From Adiantum capillus-veneris (lineage: Eukaryota > Streptophyta > Polypodiopsida > Polypodiales > Pteridaceae), in contig CM043957.1 of assembly GCA_014529385.2 (NCBI GenBank), positions 72,012,381-72,076,380 of the forward strand: a DNA stretch of 64,000 nucleotides. The letters run 5' to 3'. The notes under the pieces are model-generated. The model was not told where the DNA came from and made no database searches. It was given only the letters and a program-made list of their open reading frames with translations. Numbering within the stretch: the stretch's first letter is position 1; each line of letters opens with the position of its first letter. Position numbers and translations under genes: made by a program. This document shows positions 30,933 to 42,982 of the stretch, piece after piece.

Positions 30933-33900
30933 ATGCATGGTTTAAGAAACACATTGCACACTAGTTATGAACACAACTCCTTATCCTTTATGGCCAATGG
31001 TAAACATGTGCTTTTGCTTGGTGAGAAAAAGATACCATCTGCACCTCTTATATGTACAATCGAGCTTTCTATTTTGCAGAAAGAAAATTTAATAGATGAA
31101 GTCTTTTTGTGTTACTGCTTGTCTCCAAGTCTTGTGAATTCTCAAGAGCAAAGTGCGGTGAATTCTAGTAATGGTATGCAAAGTGCAATGAATTCTAATG
31201 GTATGCAAAGTGCAGTGAACTCTACTGATAAAAAAATTGTTAACAAATCTAACGAGCAAAGTGCTCTCAATTTTAATTCTATAGAGCAATGTGCAACTGT
31301 TGTAAAACAAACATTACAAGAATTACAAGATTCTCCATCCTAGCATAACTCTAGTTTACTTTCTTCTTTTGCACGGAAAAAGCTAACTCACTTATTCACG
31401 GAGTATAGTGATGTGTTCTCAAGTGATTTACCACCGGGTTTACCCCCTACACGTGATGTGCAGCATGGCATAGATGTCTTGCCAGGCACTAAACCGGTGA
31501 GTAAACCACCTTATCGTATGAGTGCTAAAGAAGCCAAGGAGGTTGAGAGTCAGTTTACTGACTACCTTGCCCGTGGTTTCATTAGACCTAGCACTTCGCC
31601 TTGGGCATCACCAATTCTATTGGTAAAAAAGAAAGATGGTACTATGTGCATGTGTGTAGATTATCGTGGATTAAACGCCATAACCATCAAGAACAAGTAT
31701 CCTCTACCAAGAGTAGATGAGTTGTTTGATCAACTCCATGGGGCAAGATACTATACAAATATAGATCTTCGTTCAGGATACAACCAGGTGCGTATCCTTT
31801 TACAAGATATCTCCAAAATTTTCTTTAGAACACGGTTCGAGCATTTTGCATTTTTGGTTATGCCTTTTGGTCTAACCAATGATCCAGCTACATTTATGAC
31901 ACTCATGGATAGTGTCTTACGTCCCTATCTTGGAAAATTTGTCGTGGTTTTCCTTGATGACATTCTTATGTACAGTAAAACTGAAGATGAACACATAGGA
32001 CACTTACGATTAGTGTTCGAACAGCTATGAGATCATGCGCTGTATGCTAAGCAAAGCAAGTGCGATTTCTTTAAAACAGAGATACATTACCTCGGTCATG
32101 TGATCTTTTATTCTGGCATCAAGATGGACACTGACAAGGTTGCTGCCATTCTTCGATGGCCACATCCCAACACGGTTGAGGAGCTTCAAATATTTTTAGG
32201 CATGGCTAGATTTTATCGACAGTATATCCGTGACTATGCCAAAATCACTGTTCCTATGATGGATCAACTTAAAGCAAAAGGTAAGACCTTTTCTTGGGAA
32301 GAAGCCCAAAAATGCAGTTTCGAACAGCTCAAGGTAGCTATAGCTACTGCTCCCATCCTAGCAATCATCGACCCACTTAAGCCGTTTGTGGTAGAGACTG
32401 ATGCTAGTGATAAAGCCATTGGTGCGGTACTTCTCCAGGAGGGAAGACCTATAGCCTTTGAAAGTAAAAAGTTAGATAGAGATCAACATAATTATTCTCT
32501 TTATGAGAGAGATCTGTATGCCATAATTCACGCTTTACGAAAGTGGTGACACTATTTATATGGTGCCAAGTTTGAAGTAGTTTTTGACCATGAGAGTACC
32601 AAATGGTTTACTACTCAAACAGACTTGAAGGGCCATAAAGCTAGATGGGAAGAAATCCTTCAAGATTATGATTGTAAGCTACGAAATCACAAGGGGCGAT
32701 ATAATGTAGTAGCGGATGCACTAAGTCGGATGCCTCAAATTAATTCACATGCTTTTACGGAACTAAAGAGTGGATTTTTGGAGTCATTATGTGGCAAGTG
32801 TGTACAAGATCAATCATATGCTAAAGTGTGGAGTGCAGTTTTAAAAAGGGATCCCTCACACTCATATGTCTCTGAATAGCCAGATCAACATGTCTCTGCA
32901 CGCGCAAATAGAAACTCCAACACACAGAGCTCCACCCCTACTCAGAAAGAGCTTAAGCGATGGAAGATTATTTCCATTGATGATGGCTATTTACTCCACA
33001 AAGGTAGATTATGTGTGCCAAAGGACTCAGACACTAGGCGCCAAATCTTATTTGAGTGTCACGATAGTCCAAGTGTTGGTCATCCAGGTATTCGTAAGAC
33101 GTATGCCTTAGTTCAACGGCAATTTATTGGCCGGGCTTACATCATGATGTTCAAGAGTACGTACTAAACTACCAACAGGTTTTAATTCTTTGAAACGAGC
33201 TTAGTTTCTTGCTAGCCAAGTTAATAAGGCAGAGCACCTGAAGGTAGGTGGCCTTTTACATCCTTTACAGATTCCACAAGGTAAGTGGGAGAGTATCTCT
33301 ATGGATTTTGTAGTAGGACTACCTACTACAAATCGTGGCCATGATGCCACTTGGGTAATTGTAGACCGTCTCACAAAGATGGGTCGATTCATTCCCACTA
33401 AGACTATGGTTAAGACACCGGAATTAGCGCGGCTATTTGTAGAGAATATATATAAACTCTACGGTCTTCCAGCTAGTATCATTAGTGACAGAGATCAAAA
33501 TTTTGATAATCACTTCTGGAGAGTTGTGTTCCAAAATTTGAAAACTAAACTTAATCTAAGTATGGCTGATCATCCAGAAACGGATGGTCAAACAGAAAGA
33601 GTTAATCAAGTGCTAGAGGATATGCTACGAGCGTACGTTAGCAAGAAGCAAACCAATTGGGAAGACTACTTACCTATATTGGAATTTGCTTATAATAGTT
33701 CAAAGCATGTGACTACAGGGTTTAGTCCATTTATGCTTTTGTATGGATTTCAACCTAAATCACCCGTTACGGTGGGGTTGGCTAAGGAGAAGATATAACA
33801 AGCGAAGGATTTTCTCCAAGACCATTTTGACATGCTTCGAGTTTCTCGACAGAATGTTAAGCAAGCTCAAGATTGATATAAGAAGTACGCAGATGAGCAT

Positions 33901-34361
33901 CGACGTTTTGCTACTTTCGAAGAAGAAGACAAGGTTTTCCTCAAAGTTTCAGAGCATTCAGAAAGTCTGAAGACGGAAAAGTTGCTAAACTTTCACCATG
34001 CTATTGTGGACCGTTTACCATTCTCAAACGTATAGGTCAAGTGTCCTATAAGTTTTCTCTTCCAGAGCACTCACGAGTTCATCCTGTTTTTCATGTTAGC
34101 CGTTTACAAAAACAGCTAGGACATAATGATAATGTCATTGACACAGGTGTGTTGGTTGACCTTATCGCATCGCCAAGCATTCCTCATGAGCCCGAAAATA
34201 TTTTGGATTCTCATGAGCTTCGCACCAGACAACATCATGTCAGATGACAAGTGTTGGTAAAATGGCTAGATAGACCTGAAGAAGGTTCTACATGGGAGAA
34301 TGTCTCCGCACTCAAGAAACGTTTTCCTACGTTCATTTTCGAGGACGAAAATGATTCTCCA
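30933..34361 (+). pseudogene. G2 pol: reverse transcriptase, RNase H, integrase, chromodomain-like tail
   Basis: The reverse transcriptase (31,413-32,100) has [23 protein letters not shown] and FLDD. RNase H (32,330-32,560) has TDASDKAIGAVL. An integrase linker with VADALSRM is followed by the core: MDFVVGLP, SDRDQNFD and TERVNQ for the D,D,E triad (33,301-33,620). VHPVFHVSRL and a chromodomain-like LVKWLDRP...TWEN close it. Premature stops at 31,341, 32,028, 32,547, 32,877, 33,796, 33,874 and 34,245 each fall where CAA/CAG or CGA is expected. Catalytic residues are retained. Confidence 0.9.
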
Positions 34362-34373
34362 AGGGGGGGGTAA

Positions 34374-34496
34374 TGTAAGGACATGGGTCCTATGGGCAAG
34401 GCCACTGGCACGGCCTGACAATGTGTATGCTAGGGGGAGGCTATAAGATAGCACGGTTGGGTGGAGACTAGCACACGCATTATCACCGCCCTTTCA
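34374..34496 (+). repeat. Right LTR of G2
   Basis: 123 bases, preceded by a run of eight G. About 90% identical to the left LTR by hand count. Confidence 0.92.
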
Positions 34497-37400
34497 CTGG
34501 CCAACCAAGACCAAAGCACGATGTATGCCATGGTGTCCTACATGTGGTGCATCATGACACTCGAACAAAATTTGCTTTGCGGATATCCTCACAATGGGCA
34601 CATACACTTTGCCTTGTTTGAAAAGTAATTTATTACTATTGGAATACTTCTTCGCTATCTTCCTCTCCATAGCCAGCTCACAAGCGTCCGGACCGCCATA
34701 GCTTTCCGGGCTACGTATTCTCTCTTGAACTTGTGCCCAGATTATCCCAAAGTGATGATCGTTTTTGGCAATGCCCTTTGAGAGAAAGATAGAAGTGAGT
34801 CAAAATTTCAGCAAACGAAAGAGTATTGACCTCTGGAATTCTACTAAGGGCGTCACCTACCATATTGGTAGCACCCTTACGAAAGCATATCTCAAAGTCG
34901 AACTCCTGCATGAGTTCGGCACACCTTGCCTTTCGACCACGAAGGTCGGGAGGATCACAAGGATATTTCAAAGAATGGTGGGCTGTCTGTACCGTTAAGC
35001 GAGCACCAAAGAGGTAATGGTGTCAAAGCTTCAAGACATGAATGACTACCAACAATTCCTTCTCCTGTGTGGATAACATGTCTGCCCATCTGTGAGCTTA
35101 CAACTCTCAAAAGCTACTGGCCGCTCATCATGATATAGGATAGCGCCAATTGCATAATTGCTCACATCCATTTCAACCACAAAGCGTTTGTTCAAATCCA
35201 CTATTTGCAACATCGGTGTAGTAGTAACAAGCTGCTTCAATGTTTGGAAACATTGTTCGAACTCATCGGTCCATCGAATCGCGGACTAACACCTCGCTCT
35301 TTGCTTTAGACGCCCTTTAGTAGATGCGTAAAGGGTTTGAAAATACAAGCGTAGTCCTTAATAAACTTGTGAAAGAAGTCAATAAAACCAAAAAGAATTT
35401 CACTTGCTTGATTGTGCAAAGAATGGGCCCATCCAACACAAAACGTATCTTTTTGGTTTCAATGCGAATGCCATCGGTCGAGATGACGTGACCCAAATAC
35501 AACAATTCCGTGCGAAAAATTTACACTTGCTTTGCTTTACATGCAAGTTTTCTCGTTTCAAAACATGTAAGACGAGATGAAGGTGTTGCAGGTGCTCTTC
35601 GAGTGTTTTACTACAAATTAAGATATCGACGAGGAACACAACAAACCACTTTCCCAAATATGAACAAAAGAGATCATTCATCATTTGCTAGAAAGTGGCA
35701 GAAGCATTGGTCAACCCAATGGTAATGTCCATACCATTAGGAAACACGGTTTCCGGACATCAAGTGGATGTATACGTATCTGATGGTACTCGGAACGTAG
35801 AGCGATCTTGGTGAAATAACGAGCACTCGAGAGTCAATCCATAAGGTCGTCCATTCGAGGTAACCTATATTTATTTTTGACGCGGTGACCTTATTGAGAC
35901 CATTGTAATCTACGCAGAAGCACATCCTTTCGTCCTTCTTTTTAGCGAGAAGAACTGGAACGCTCCACGAAGACTTACTAGGTTCAATAAAATATTTGGC
36001 AAGGTAGGCTTAAAACTGTCTAGCTATCTCATCTTCCTCTTTGGAGTTGAACCTATAAGGTTGTCGAGAGATGGGATGGCTATTGTGCAAAAGCTCTATC
36101 TTATGATTGAGATCAGGACATGAGACGACAGAAGCCCCCATCTGGTAAATCCGGTGGAAAAACGTCCACAAATTCAGTCAAATGAAATCCAAAAAATGCT
36201 TGATAGTCACATCATGATCGAACAAAGACTCAGAAGTTTCCAATGTAGTAACATCACTTTTTGAAAGAAGAGAATGATATTGAGACGGAAAATTAACATC
36301 AGAATCTTTAACCCAACAAATTGTAAATTGCATACTAGAATCATGAAACAACGCATTGAATTCATTAGCTGAAAGAAGATTTACATCAAAATTGGTGATA
36401 AGGGAAGAAGAAGATCCCTTCCACATGGTACACACCATCAAGTTCAAAGAAAACTAAATGCGATACATAGTCGATAGATAGAGAAGCTGTCTTATCGTAA
36501 AACCATGGCATGCCCTAAATAATATGTACATGCTCAAGGCCCATGATGCAAAAGTCCAAGACTTTGTGGTAATGCTGGATTTGGAGGTCGAGTAGCGGCA
36601 CAACCTCAGTCCATTGATCGCTCCTACGTTTCACATAACGGACTACATACAGATGGTCTACGGGTGAGATGTTGAACTTATGTGCCTCTACCACATGAGA
36701 AGAAATGAAATTATGAGTAGAGCTGTTGTCAAATAATATCGTCACAGCATGGCCATTGATCTCTCCTTTAACACATACAAGATTGTGCATGCCAAATACA
36801 ACCTTATTAACACAACAACCGAGGAAGCTACATGCATTAACATGAAAAATCTTTGAATAAAAAAAAGACAAAGTACCTGGATTGTCGACGACGTTTGTCA
36901 AACTAGTTGCTGGTGCGAAGGTAAATGGCTTCCTCCTTTGCTTAGAACACGGGTTGTCGCTGTGGAAGTGGCCGATCTAATGACAGTCAAAACAATGGTT
37001 CTTCTTCTGATCCTCCATACGAGTTGCCTCTGATTTGCGGTAATTCTTTGATTTCTTTTGCGAAGGGTCGAATGATTGACTTATGGCTGTTGAGGCATTT
37101 GAACGCTCGTATTTTGATGTGGAGGGACCATGGCGAGGAGTTTTTCCGTCCATCGGCCCACCTCCAGAACCGCCAATGTATTATCATAGTTCTTGACGAA
37201 CTTATAGATGTATTCAATAGATGTTATTAGTTTGTATAATACTTCATTTTGATATGCTGACGGCAATATGAAAAGGTACAACATTTGCACAATGACCTTA
37301 TGATCATCAAGAGCCTCTGTTTTGTGGAGAAGATCCTTGAAGGCGTCTAAGCGTCCGAAGTTCGCTTTCCCATCTCGCAACAAAAAAGCTTCTTAAAACA
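34497..37400 (-). pseudogene. G4 gag, protease, reverse transcriptase, RNase H and integrase N-terminus
   Basis: Read from high to low coordinates: gag-like segment (37,383-36,987), protease with FDNSSTHNF (36,515-36,901, active-site region altered), and reverse transcriptase pieces with CVDYNGLN (35,737-35,925) and FLVDIL in place of F.DD (35,400-35,684). RNase H follows with MDVSNYAIGAIL (35,046-35,240), then the linker MVGDALSRIPEVN (34,711-34,971). Near 34,530-34,600 lies the integrase HH-CC region (FECHDAPHVGHHG). Multiple frameshifts and stops and altered active sites show it is the oldest coding retroelement here. The order continues into 28,494-28,544 and 18,540-19,492. Confidence 0.88.
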
Positions 37401-37408
37401 TTAGATCC

Positions 37409-38259
37409 TTTGGGCAAAAATCACAATTGTGAGTGATTGTATTAGAATGTCAAAGAGAGATTTACAGAAAAACCTCAAGCTCATGCCTTGGGGTTCTGAG
37501 ATTACATCGGATTCAAGCGGAAAACTACTATCAAGATCACTGTTGAAGACTCGTCTAAATGGCCTGGGTCACCCTGAGCCAGTCATCCGAGCTGTGACTT
37601 TTACCTATCACATATATAAGCTCCTCACTTTCTTGTACAATAGAAGCTAGCCAGAGAAAGGTCATTATCAAAGACGCGGCAATTTTTGACCTTCCAGATA
37701 TTATAAAAGAAGAAAAATCTAACAATTTGGGTACACACAAGAAGGGCGGGACTTCGAAACTCCTTTCCCCCTAAACACAGATTATTCTTGAAGAAGCCTA
37801 TCTTCCACGTTCTTTGTATCCACTTGCACACCTTCCCCGCCATTTCTCTAATAGTCGGACATTCAATTGATAATTTGAGGAGACTGAAATGCTCCACAAC
37901 TCAAGCTCTTCAACCCGATCCACTGACATCAGCTCATGCCACCTATCCTTGTCTGTTGTGTCCATTGGAAATGTGCAAAGCCTTCCAGATTGAAACCATC
38001 ATAACTTTGGCACAGGAGTTCCATTGGGGGAGCCGTCTGGATCAACTTGTAAAGCACTTTGAACACTACATTCTCAAGCACTTGTACAACATGCCAAACA
38101 CTTAGACTTGCCATACCAATTGGCCCTTTTTGGAGCCTTCTTGGGACAAAAAAACCACATCATGCATGCGTTTCCTCTGGCCTTTGCCTACCCAAGCCTT
38201 AAATATGAGCTTTAGCATTTGGTCCCACACTTGTAGGCACTCATAGCCTTGTATAGCAC
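37409..38259 (-). pseudogene. 3' end of an L1-type LINE
   Basis: The 3' terminal sequence, read in plus as GGCAAAAATCACAATTGTGAG at 37,412, matches those at 53,410 and 62,423. The minus-strand frames 37,625-37,897 and 37,929-38,114 (ECPTIREMAGKVCKW, FFKNNLCLGGKEF) match the zf-RVT tail encoded near 62,800-62,960. It is heavily 5'-truncated and lacks the reverse transcriptase. Confidence 0.75.
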
Positions 38260-38267
38260 GCTTTCTA

Positions 38268-38520
38268 CTCGGGGGGTTCACCTCTTAGACATGTAAGTTA
38301 CCACGTGAGTTCAAATGAATGGGTTTTTAATTGCAAAACTGTTAAAATTTCAACAAGATTATATTAACAGAAGGGGTTTTTAAATTGATTATAGAGAAAA
38401 ATTTGTAAGTTTTTGAATAAAAAGGGATCATTTTATTACCTTAAACAGGTAAGTAAAGGGATTTTTTAATACCCTTCGAACGTTATATGTTCATAGTTTC
38501 TTAAAGGTGCACCTCCCAAG
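38268..38520. mobile_element. MITE family M1, copy 2 (8-base target duplication)
   Basis: The 253-base element is flanked by GCTTTCTA at 38,260-38,267 and 38,521-38,528. Inverted ends are CTCGGGGGGTTCACCTCTTA and, as reverse complement, CTTGGGAGGTGCACCTTTAA. A subterminal CACGTGAGTTC is shared with copy 1. Confidence 0.85.
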
Positions 38521-38528
38521 GCTTTCTA

Positions 38529-39442
38529 GCTCGGCCAACTTTGGTTGCAACAACGTGGAATATTGGAGTTATCGTAAGAAATTTTTATCCACACAAGGTC
38601 TTGCAACATTTGAATATGTAGGGGGAAGGCTACATTGAGTATCCCAATGTAGATATATGCAAAAATTAGCAAGAATGATGCTCCTAAATATGATGCTAAG
38701 AGAGCAAAAATGACAAAGGTGCCATATTCTTTAGTAGTAGACAATCTTATATACACTATGGTAGCCACCAACCAGACATTGCATTTGCAGTGGGAATGGT
38801 TACCAAATTTTTGGCAAATCGTGGTAGGAAGCATTGGGAAGTAGTGAAGCACATTCTGAGATACATTAAGGGTCAACAAGTAGGTGCTTATGCTTTGGGA
38901 GTAGTGATGCATCCATAGTGGGTTACACGGATGCGGACTATGCTGATTATGTGGATAGTCGAAGATCCATGTCTGGCTATGTATTCATATTTTTTGGAGT
39001 GCTTGTGTCATGGATATTGTGTCTCAAGAATCACTTTGTCTTCCACCATAGAAGCAGAGTATGTTGCAGTTCTAGTGCTAGGAAAGAAGCTGTATGGTTA
39101 GCTCATCTAGTGGAAGACCTTCGCATTTATCAGTCTCTAGTGTTGCATTGTGATAGTCAGATTGCTATTGCATTAGTGAGAAACCCGGAGTTTCACTCAA
39201 ATTTGAAACACATAAAGGTCAGGTATAATGTGATATGGGACATATTGGCTAGCAAGTGCACCAAGATAGTCAAGGTTTATATGGATAACCATGCAGATGC
39301 TCTCACAAAGAGGCTACCCTCAAAGCGATTTTCACATTGCATTGGAATAATGGGTATAAGTGAAACCACTAGAATTACTCATGGTTGTACAAGCTGTACA
39401 TACATAGGCCACTTGGGTCACGTTAGAATTGAAGTGGGACAT
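38529..39442 (+). pseudogene. Second Copia family: RNase H end of pol
   Basis: Frame-shifted pieces read as the Copia RNase H: a VDNLIYTMVAT-type block near 38,745, then GYTDADYADYVDSRRSMSGY (38,918 on), an AVWLAHLVEDL segment, HCDSQIAIAL, and HADALTKRLPSKRF near 39,290. It ends in a polypurine AAGTGGGAC just before the LTR at 39,443. The sequence is clearly different from the Copia at 20,249. Everything upstream of RNase H is missing. Confidence 0.85.
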
Positions 39443-39763
39443 TGTTGGGGTTTAAGGAAATTGGCTAGATGTCCGTTACTAAACTATAATCACTAACTCA
39501 CCTTATTCTTTACTTGGATATAGAATAAGGAGTGTGAGAGGATAACTGTCATATTGAGCTCCACCTAAAAGAGTGTTTGCTCCTCTCCTCCCTCACACTT
39601 CGCACACACTGTGCACCCGTCCTCCCCCACCCCCCCTCTTTTCACTCTCTAGTGTGTACAACACACACAAATACATACATTGTGTAGATCTTCCCACAGG
39701 CACGTATGTACACACACACACAATTTACAAAACAAGAAGAAAGTTTCCTTTAGATTTTTAACA
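39443..39763 (+). repeat. Putative 3' LTR of the second Copia
   Basis: Starts TGTTGGGG right after the polypurine tract. The end at TTTTTAACA is a best guess, since no second LTR is present to confirm it. Confidence 0.5.
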
Positions 39764-40555
39764 ATTTTTTGTTAAAGTTAAATTTTTGGCAAAGTCTTTT
39801 TGTTTAGCTTTAGTGTCTTATATGAACAAGTAGTAAATTTCAATGTTATGCTCAAATGTTTTTATATTTATGATGGTGGTTCTTTGAAGTTAAATTAGTA
39901 TATGATCTATTATAGTTGATGTTCGATATTAAGTTAGTTTATGATCAGGTATAATTTATATTTTAGGTTAGTTTACATTTGTTTATGGTTTATAATTTGA
40001 AAATTAGTTTATATTTAATTATTGTTTATATTATCTTATATTTTAAGTTAGTTTGCACCTGTTTATGGTTAGTTTATAATTAGTATATGGTTTATGAATA
40101 ATCCATCTACGAAGCAGAATGGAGCTAAAAAATTTCAACTTGCCACAAAATTGGTTGACTTCAAAGACAACCTTTCACAAACTTTACTTAGAAATGCAAA
40201 AGTGAAGGATAAAACGATTTAAAATACAAAAGTGAAGCTTAGGATTCTAGGAAATGAGCTTCATTGCTACCCCTCCTCCCCTATATTTCTATTGCTGCAA
40301 TGAGTGCATGTATGTGTAAGTACATGATAGAGACACTAACAAAAACTCAAAGAAAGGGGGGTTTGCCTGCTTTCAAAAAATATGGGACATCCATGGGTGA
40401 GCTATAGACACAACTCAAGTATGTCACATGAGAGAGAGAGAGAGAGTTGGCAAAGAGAGGAGGTTTGTGGGTAGTCCACTACCACATTTGGTTGGGGCAC
40501 ATCCACTTGTGTGAATTACCTTTTGGGATTGTAGATAGAAGGCCATTGTCTATGC

Positions 40556-40556
<1 letters not shown>

Positions 40557-40613
<57 letters not shown>
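40557..40613. repeat. Compound (GT)n(GA)n microsatellite
   Basis: GT run 40,557-40,576 passing into GA to 40,613; same position in block B at 46,459-46,528. Confidence 0.95.
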
Positions 40614-40618
<5 letters not shown>

Positions 40619-40855
40619 GACAATTATTTATGTCGAAGTATCTTCAATTTTTGGTAAAAGATGATAAACGACTTTTTTTCTTGCAATGAAATAGCAAGTT
40701 GATTGGACACACACAAAGGTTGATAGATAGAGGGATAGAGAGAAGAAGAAGAAGAAAATTTCTACCCCCAACAAATTTCTGACTCTAGATTTTTTTCTTA
40801 GAAGGGAATTGGGATCACCATTCTACTACATCTAGGCAATAAAAGAAAGTTTTAA

Positions 40856-40929
<74 letters not shown>
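40856..40929. repeat. Compound (CT)n(CA)n microsatellite
   Basis: CT run to 40,875, then CA. Block B has the same compound tract plus a poly-C insertion. Confidence 0.95.
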
Positions 40930-40933
<4 letters not shown>

Positions 40934-41141
40934 ACGAGAAGATGCTTAATTGAAACAATGCTAAGAGCACCCAAATGGTGACAGTTTTGAGGGCATTGAA
41001 GCAACAAAAAAAGTGAGTACAACTAGCCACAAATTGGAAAAACCAACCAAATGAGAAACCTCTCCTAAAGAGATCAAAATTTTTCCATCGTAAGCTAAAT
41101 GGAGAGTGGATGAGAACAGTCTCAAAAAGATAGGCATTTCT

Positions 41142-42982
41142 TGTTGCCATATATGTGTTAGTGATGTGTGTGAACACACACTTAGGACCGATGGGGCATT
41201 TTTCTCCTCATTAGGAGGTTATTTAAACCATGTGTTGTATATACACCCATCATTCTAGGGATAAATTATCTTTTTATTTTCACACTAAGCAATATACTCT
41301 TTGTTGTGTGCCTTGAGCTTCTTCATCTTCTCCAAGCTGTGTGTACATTTGTGCAAACCTAATTCCAACAATTCGTATCATAGTAGGTTGCGTTCTCTCG
41401 GGCATAATCGTTAGCATCGCCAACACCCCCTGCTCGCTTTCTCCAATTCGGGCAAGCTTTGGTGAGCTTCAGTATGTCAACAAATACTTCGGGGGATCTC
41501 ATCAAGCTTAGTGTGCTAAGAATTTGATCCGGCCTCATTCGGTCTCCATTTCCACTACAGGTAGTATTGCATAGGGAATTTTTTTCTTTTGTGAAGAAAT
41601 TTTATCAATGCAATTAACAAGTCCCTCACACTCCTCTTTGGGTTGTGCTATATAGCATGTTCTAGTCCTACTTTGTCTCCCCTCTTTGAGAGCACATTTT
41701 GCATCAGGTGCAGTCACTCACCATTGCTGACCACAACACAAATGTTTTCAAGATGTTTGCTTCTATGAGGACAAATTGGATGGAGATAACCACCCAATGT
41801 GGACTTACATAATGACACATGTTCTTGTATCAAAGGGTGTTTGCAATGTTTTGCATAACATGGATGTACATCCTAGCTTTTGTGGGTATACGTTCTATTG
41901 AGGATGTTGCAGGTTCTAGCAGGTCTGTTGCTACTAGAGTTGTTTTGCCAATGGCTGAGAAATCCCGTTGGGATGTTAGAGATGCATAGGATCATGCATT
42001 CATTGCATCATCTATGAAGCGCACTATTATTCCTCACATTCACACAACAAGTGACATGCACACTTTTCTTGTTGGTGTCAAGGATATCAATGAGAAAATC
42101 ATTTTTGTAGGTGAAGTTATTTCTGATAGTCCACTTATGCAACTATTTTTGATGCGTTGCCAGACTCTTACTAGACTTTTGCTAGTACTTGGAGACCGTT
42201 ATGACCCAAGAAAACCATCAAGCTGTCAAGTTTGATGCATTAGGCACATTGCTATTACAGGAGTCATTTTTAAGAAAGAATAGGGTTAAAGAGTGTGCAT
42301 TCGAATAGGGTTTTGTTGCAACTTAAAATTAAGGTGGTAATAAAAATGCAACTACTTCTCATGGTTCTTCAATTCTGAGTAACATATCACCTGTTTTTAG
42401 CGTTTTTGCTGGCAACAACTCGTTTAAAAGATTCTAGTGAAAAGGGCAAGAAGAAGATGTGTTGCCATTATTGCAAGGCTAATGATCACTTGATAAAGAA
42501 ATGCCAATGTCCTAAGCTGAAGGCAAAAGAGGCCAAGAAGAAAAAGGCCGGATCTACAACCATTGTAGCTATTATAGAATCTTTTAGAAACAAAAATTGT
42601 GCTATTGATGTAGATGCCGAGTGAGCATTTAGTGTAGAGTGTACTTATCATCCTTTTGTCCATGATATCGTGACTCATTTACCTCTCAAGGCTGTCCATT
42701 CTGGGAATATGGTCACTTGTGCCAATAATCCTCTTATCTGGTCAAGGGACTTGGAAAGATTGTGCTAACTGAATGGCAGTTCTCTCACACTTGTTGATCC
42801 ACTTTATGTGCCAGGGATCAAGAAGAACCTTTTGTCTGTATCTGCACTTGGAAGACTTGGTCTTGTTGTAAAGTTTGTGGATGATAGATGTAAAGTTCAT
42901 GATCTCAGCTTTGGTGATGAAATTCTTGTATCTGGTATTTTGTGTCGTGGGATGCAAAAGCACACTTTGTATGACAAGTGTG
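41142..42982 (+). pseudogene. Truncated Copia, copy A (LTR, gag, protease start)
   Basis: The LTR at 41,142-41,370 (TGTTGCC...CCAACA) resembles that of the Copia at 20,249. Decayed gag (DVHPSF, KRTIIPHI, DMHTFLVGVKDI), a zinc knuckle (CHYCKANDHLIKKC) near 42,458 and a protease-downstream segment (KKNLLSVSALGRLGL) follow. Stops and frameshifts are frequent. Relative to copy B about 114 bases are missing near 42,045. It ends at 42,982, where the Helentron begins. Confidence 0.88.

Larger units (their letters stand above)
28545..34496 (+). mobile_element. Gypsy retrotransposon G2 with very short LTRs
   Basis: The LTRs at 28,545-28,667 and 34,374-34,496 are only 123 bases, start TGTAAGG and end TTTCA. 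They differ at about 12 sites, nearly all transitions. The target duplication is CCGGC / CTGGC (one C/T difference). Primer site TGGTATCCGAGC at 28,669-28,680; polypurine tract AAGGGGGGGG at 34,361-34,370. It is inserted in G4. Confidence 0.93.
39890..42982 (+). repeat. Duplicated block, copy A
   Basis: Matches 45,497-49,190 (copy B) through AT-rich DNA, GT/GA and CT/CA microsatellites and a truncated Copia, all in the same order. Homology stops abruptly at 42,982, where the Helentron remnant begins. Confidence 0.85.

Noticed and set aside
41088-41179. Minus-strand frame conserved between blocks A and B (40,961-41,179 and 47,052-47,270)
   Set aside because: The two blocks are recent duplicates, so shared open frames carry no independent evidence of coding.
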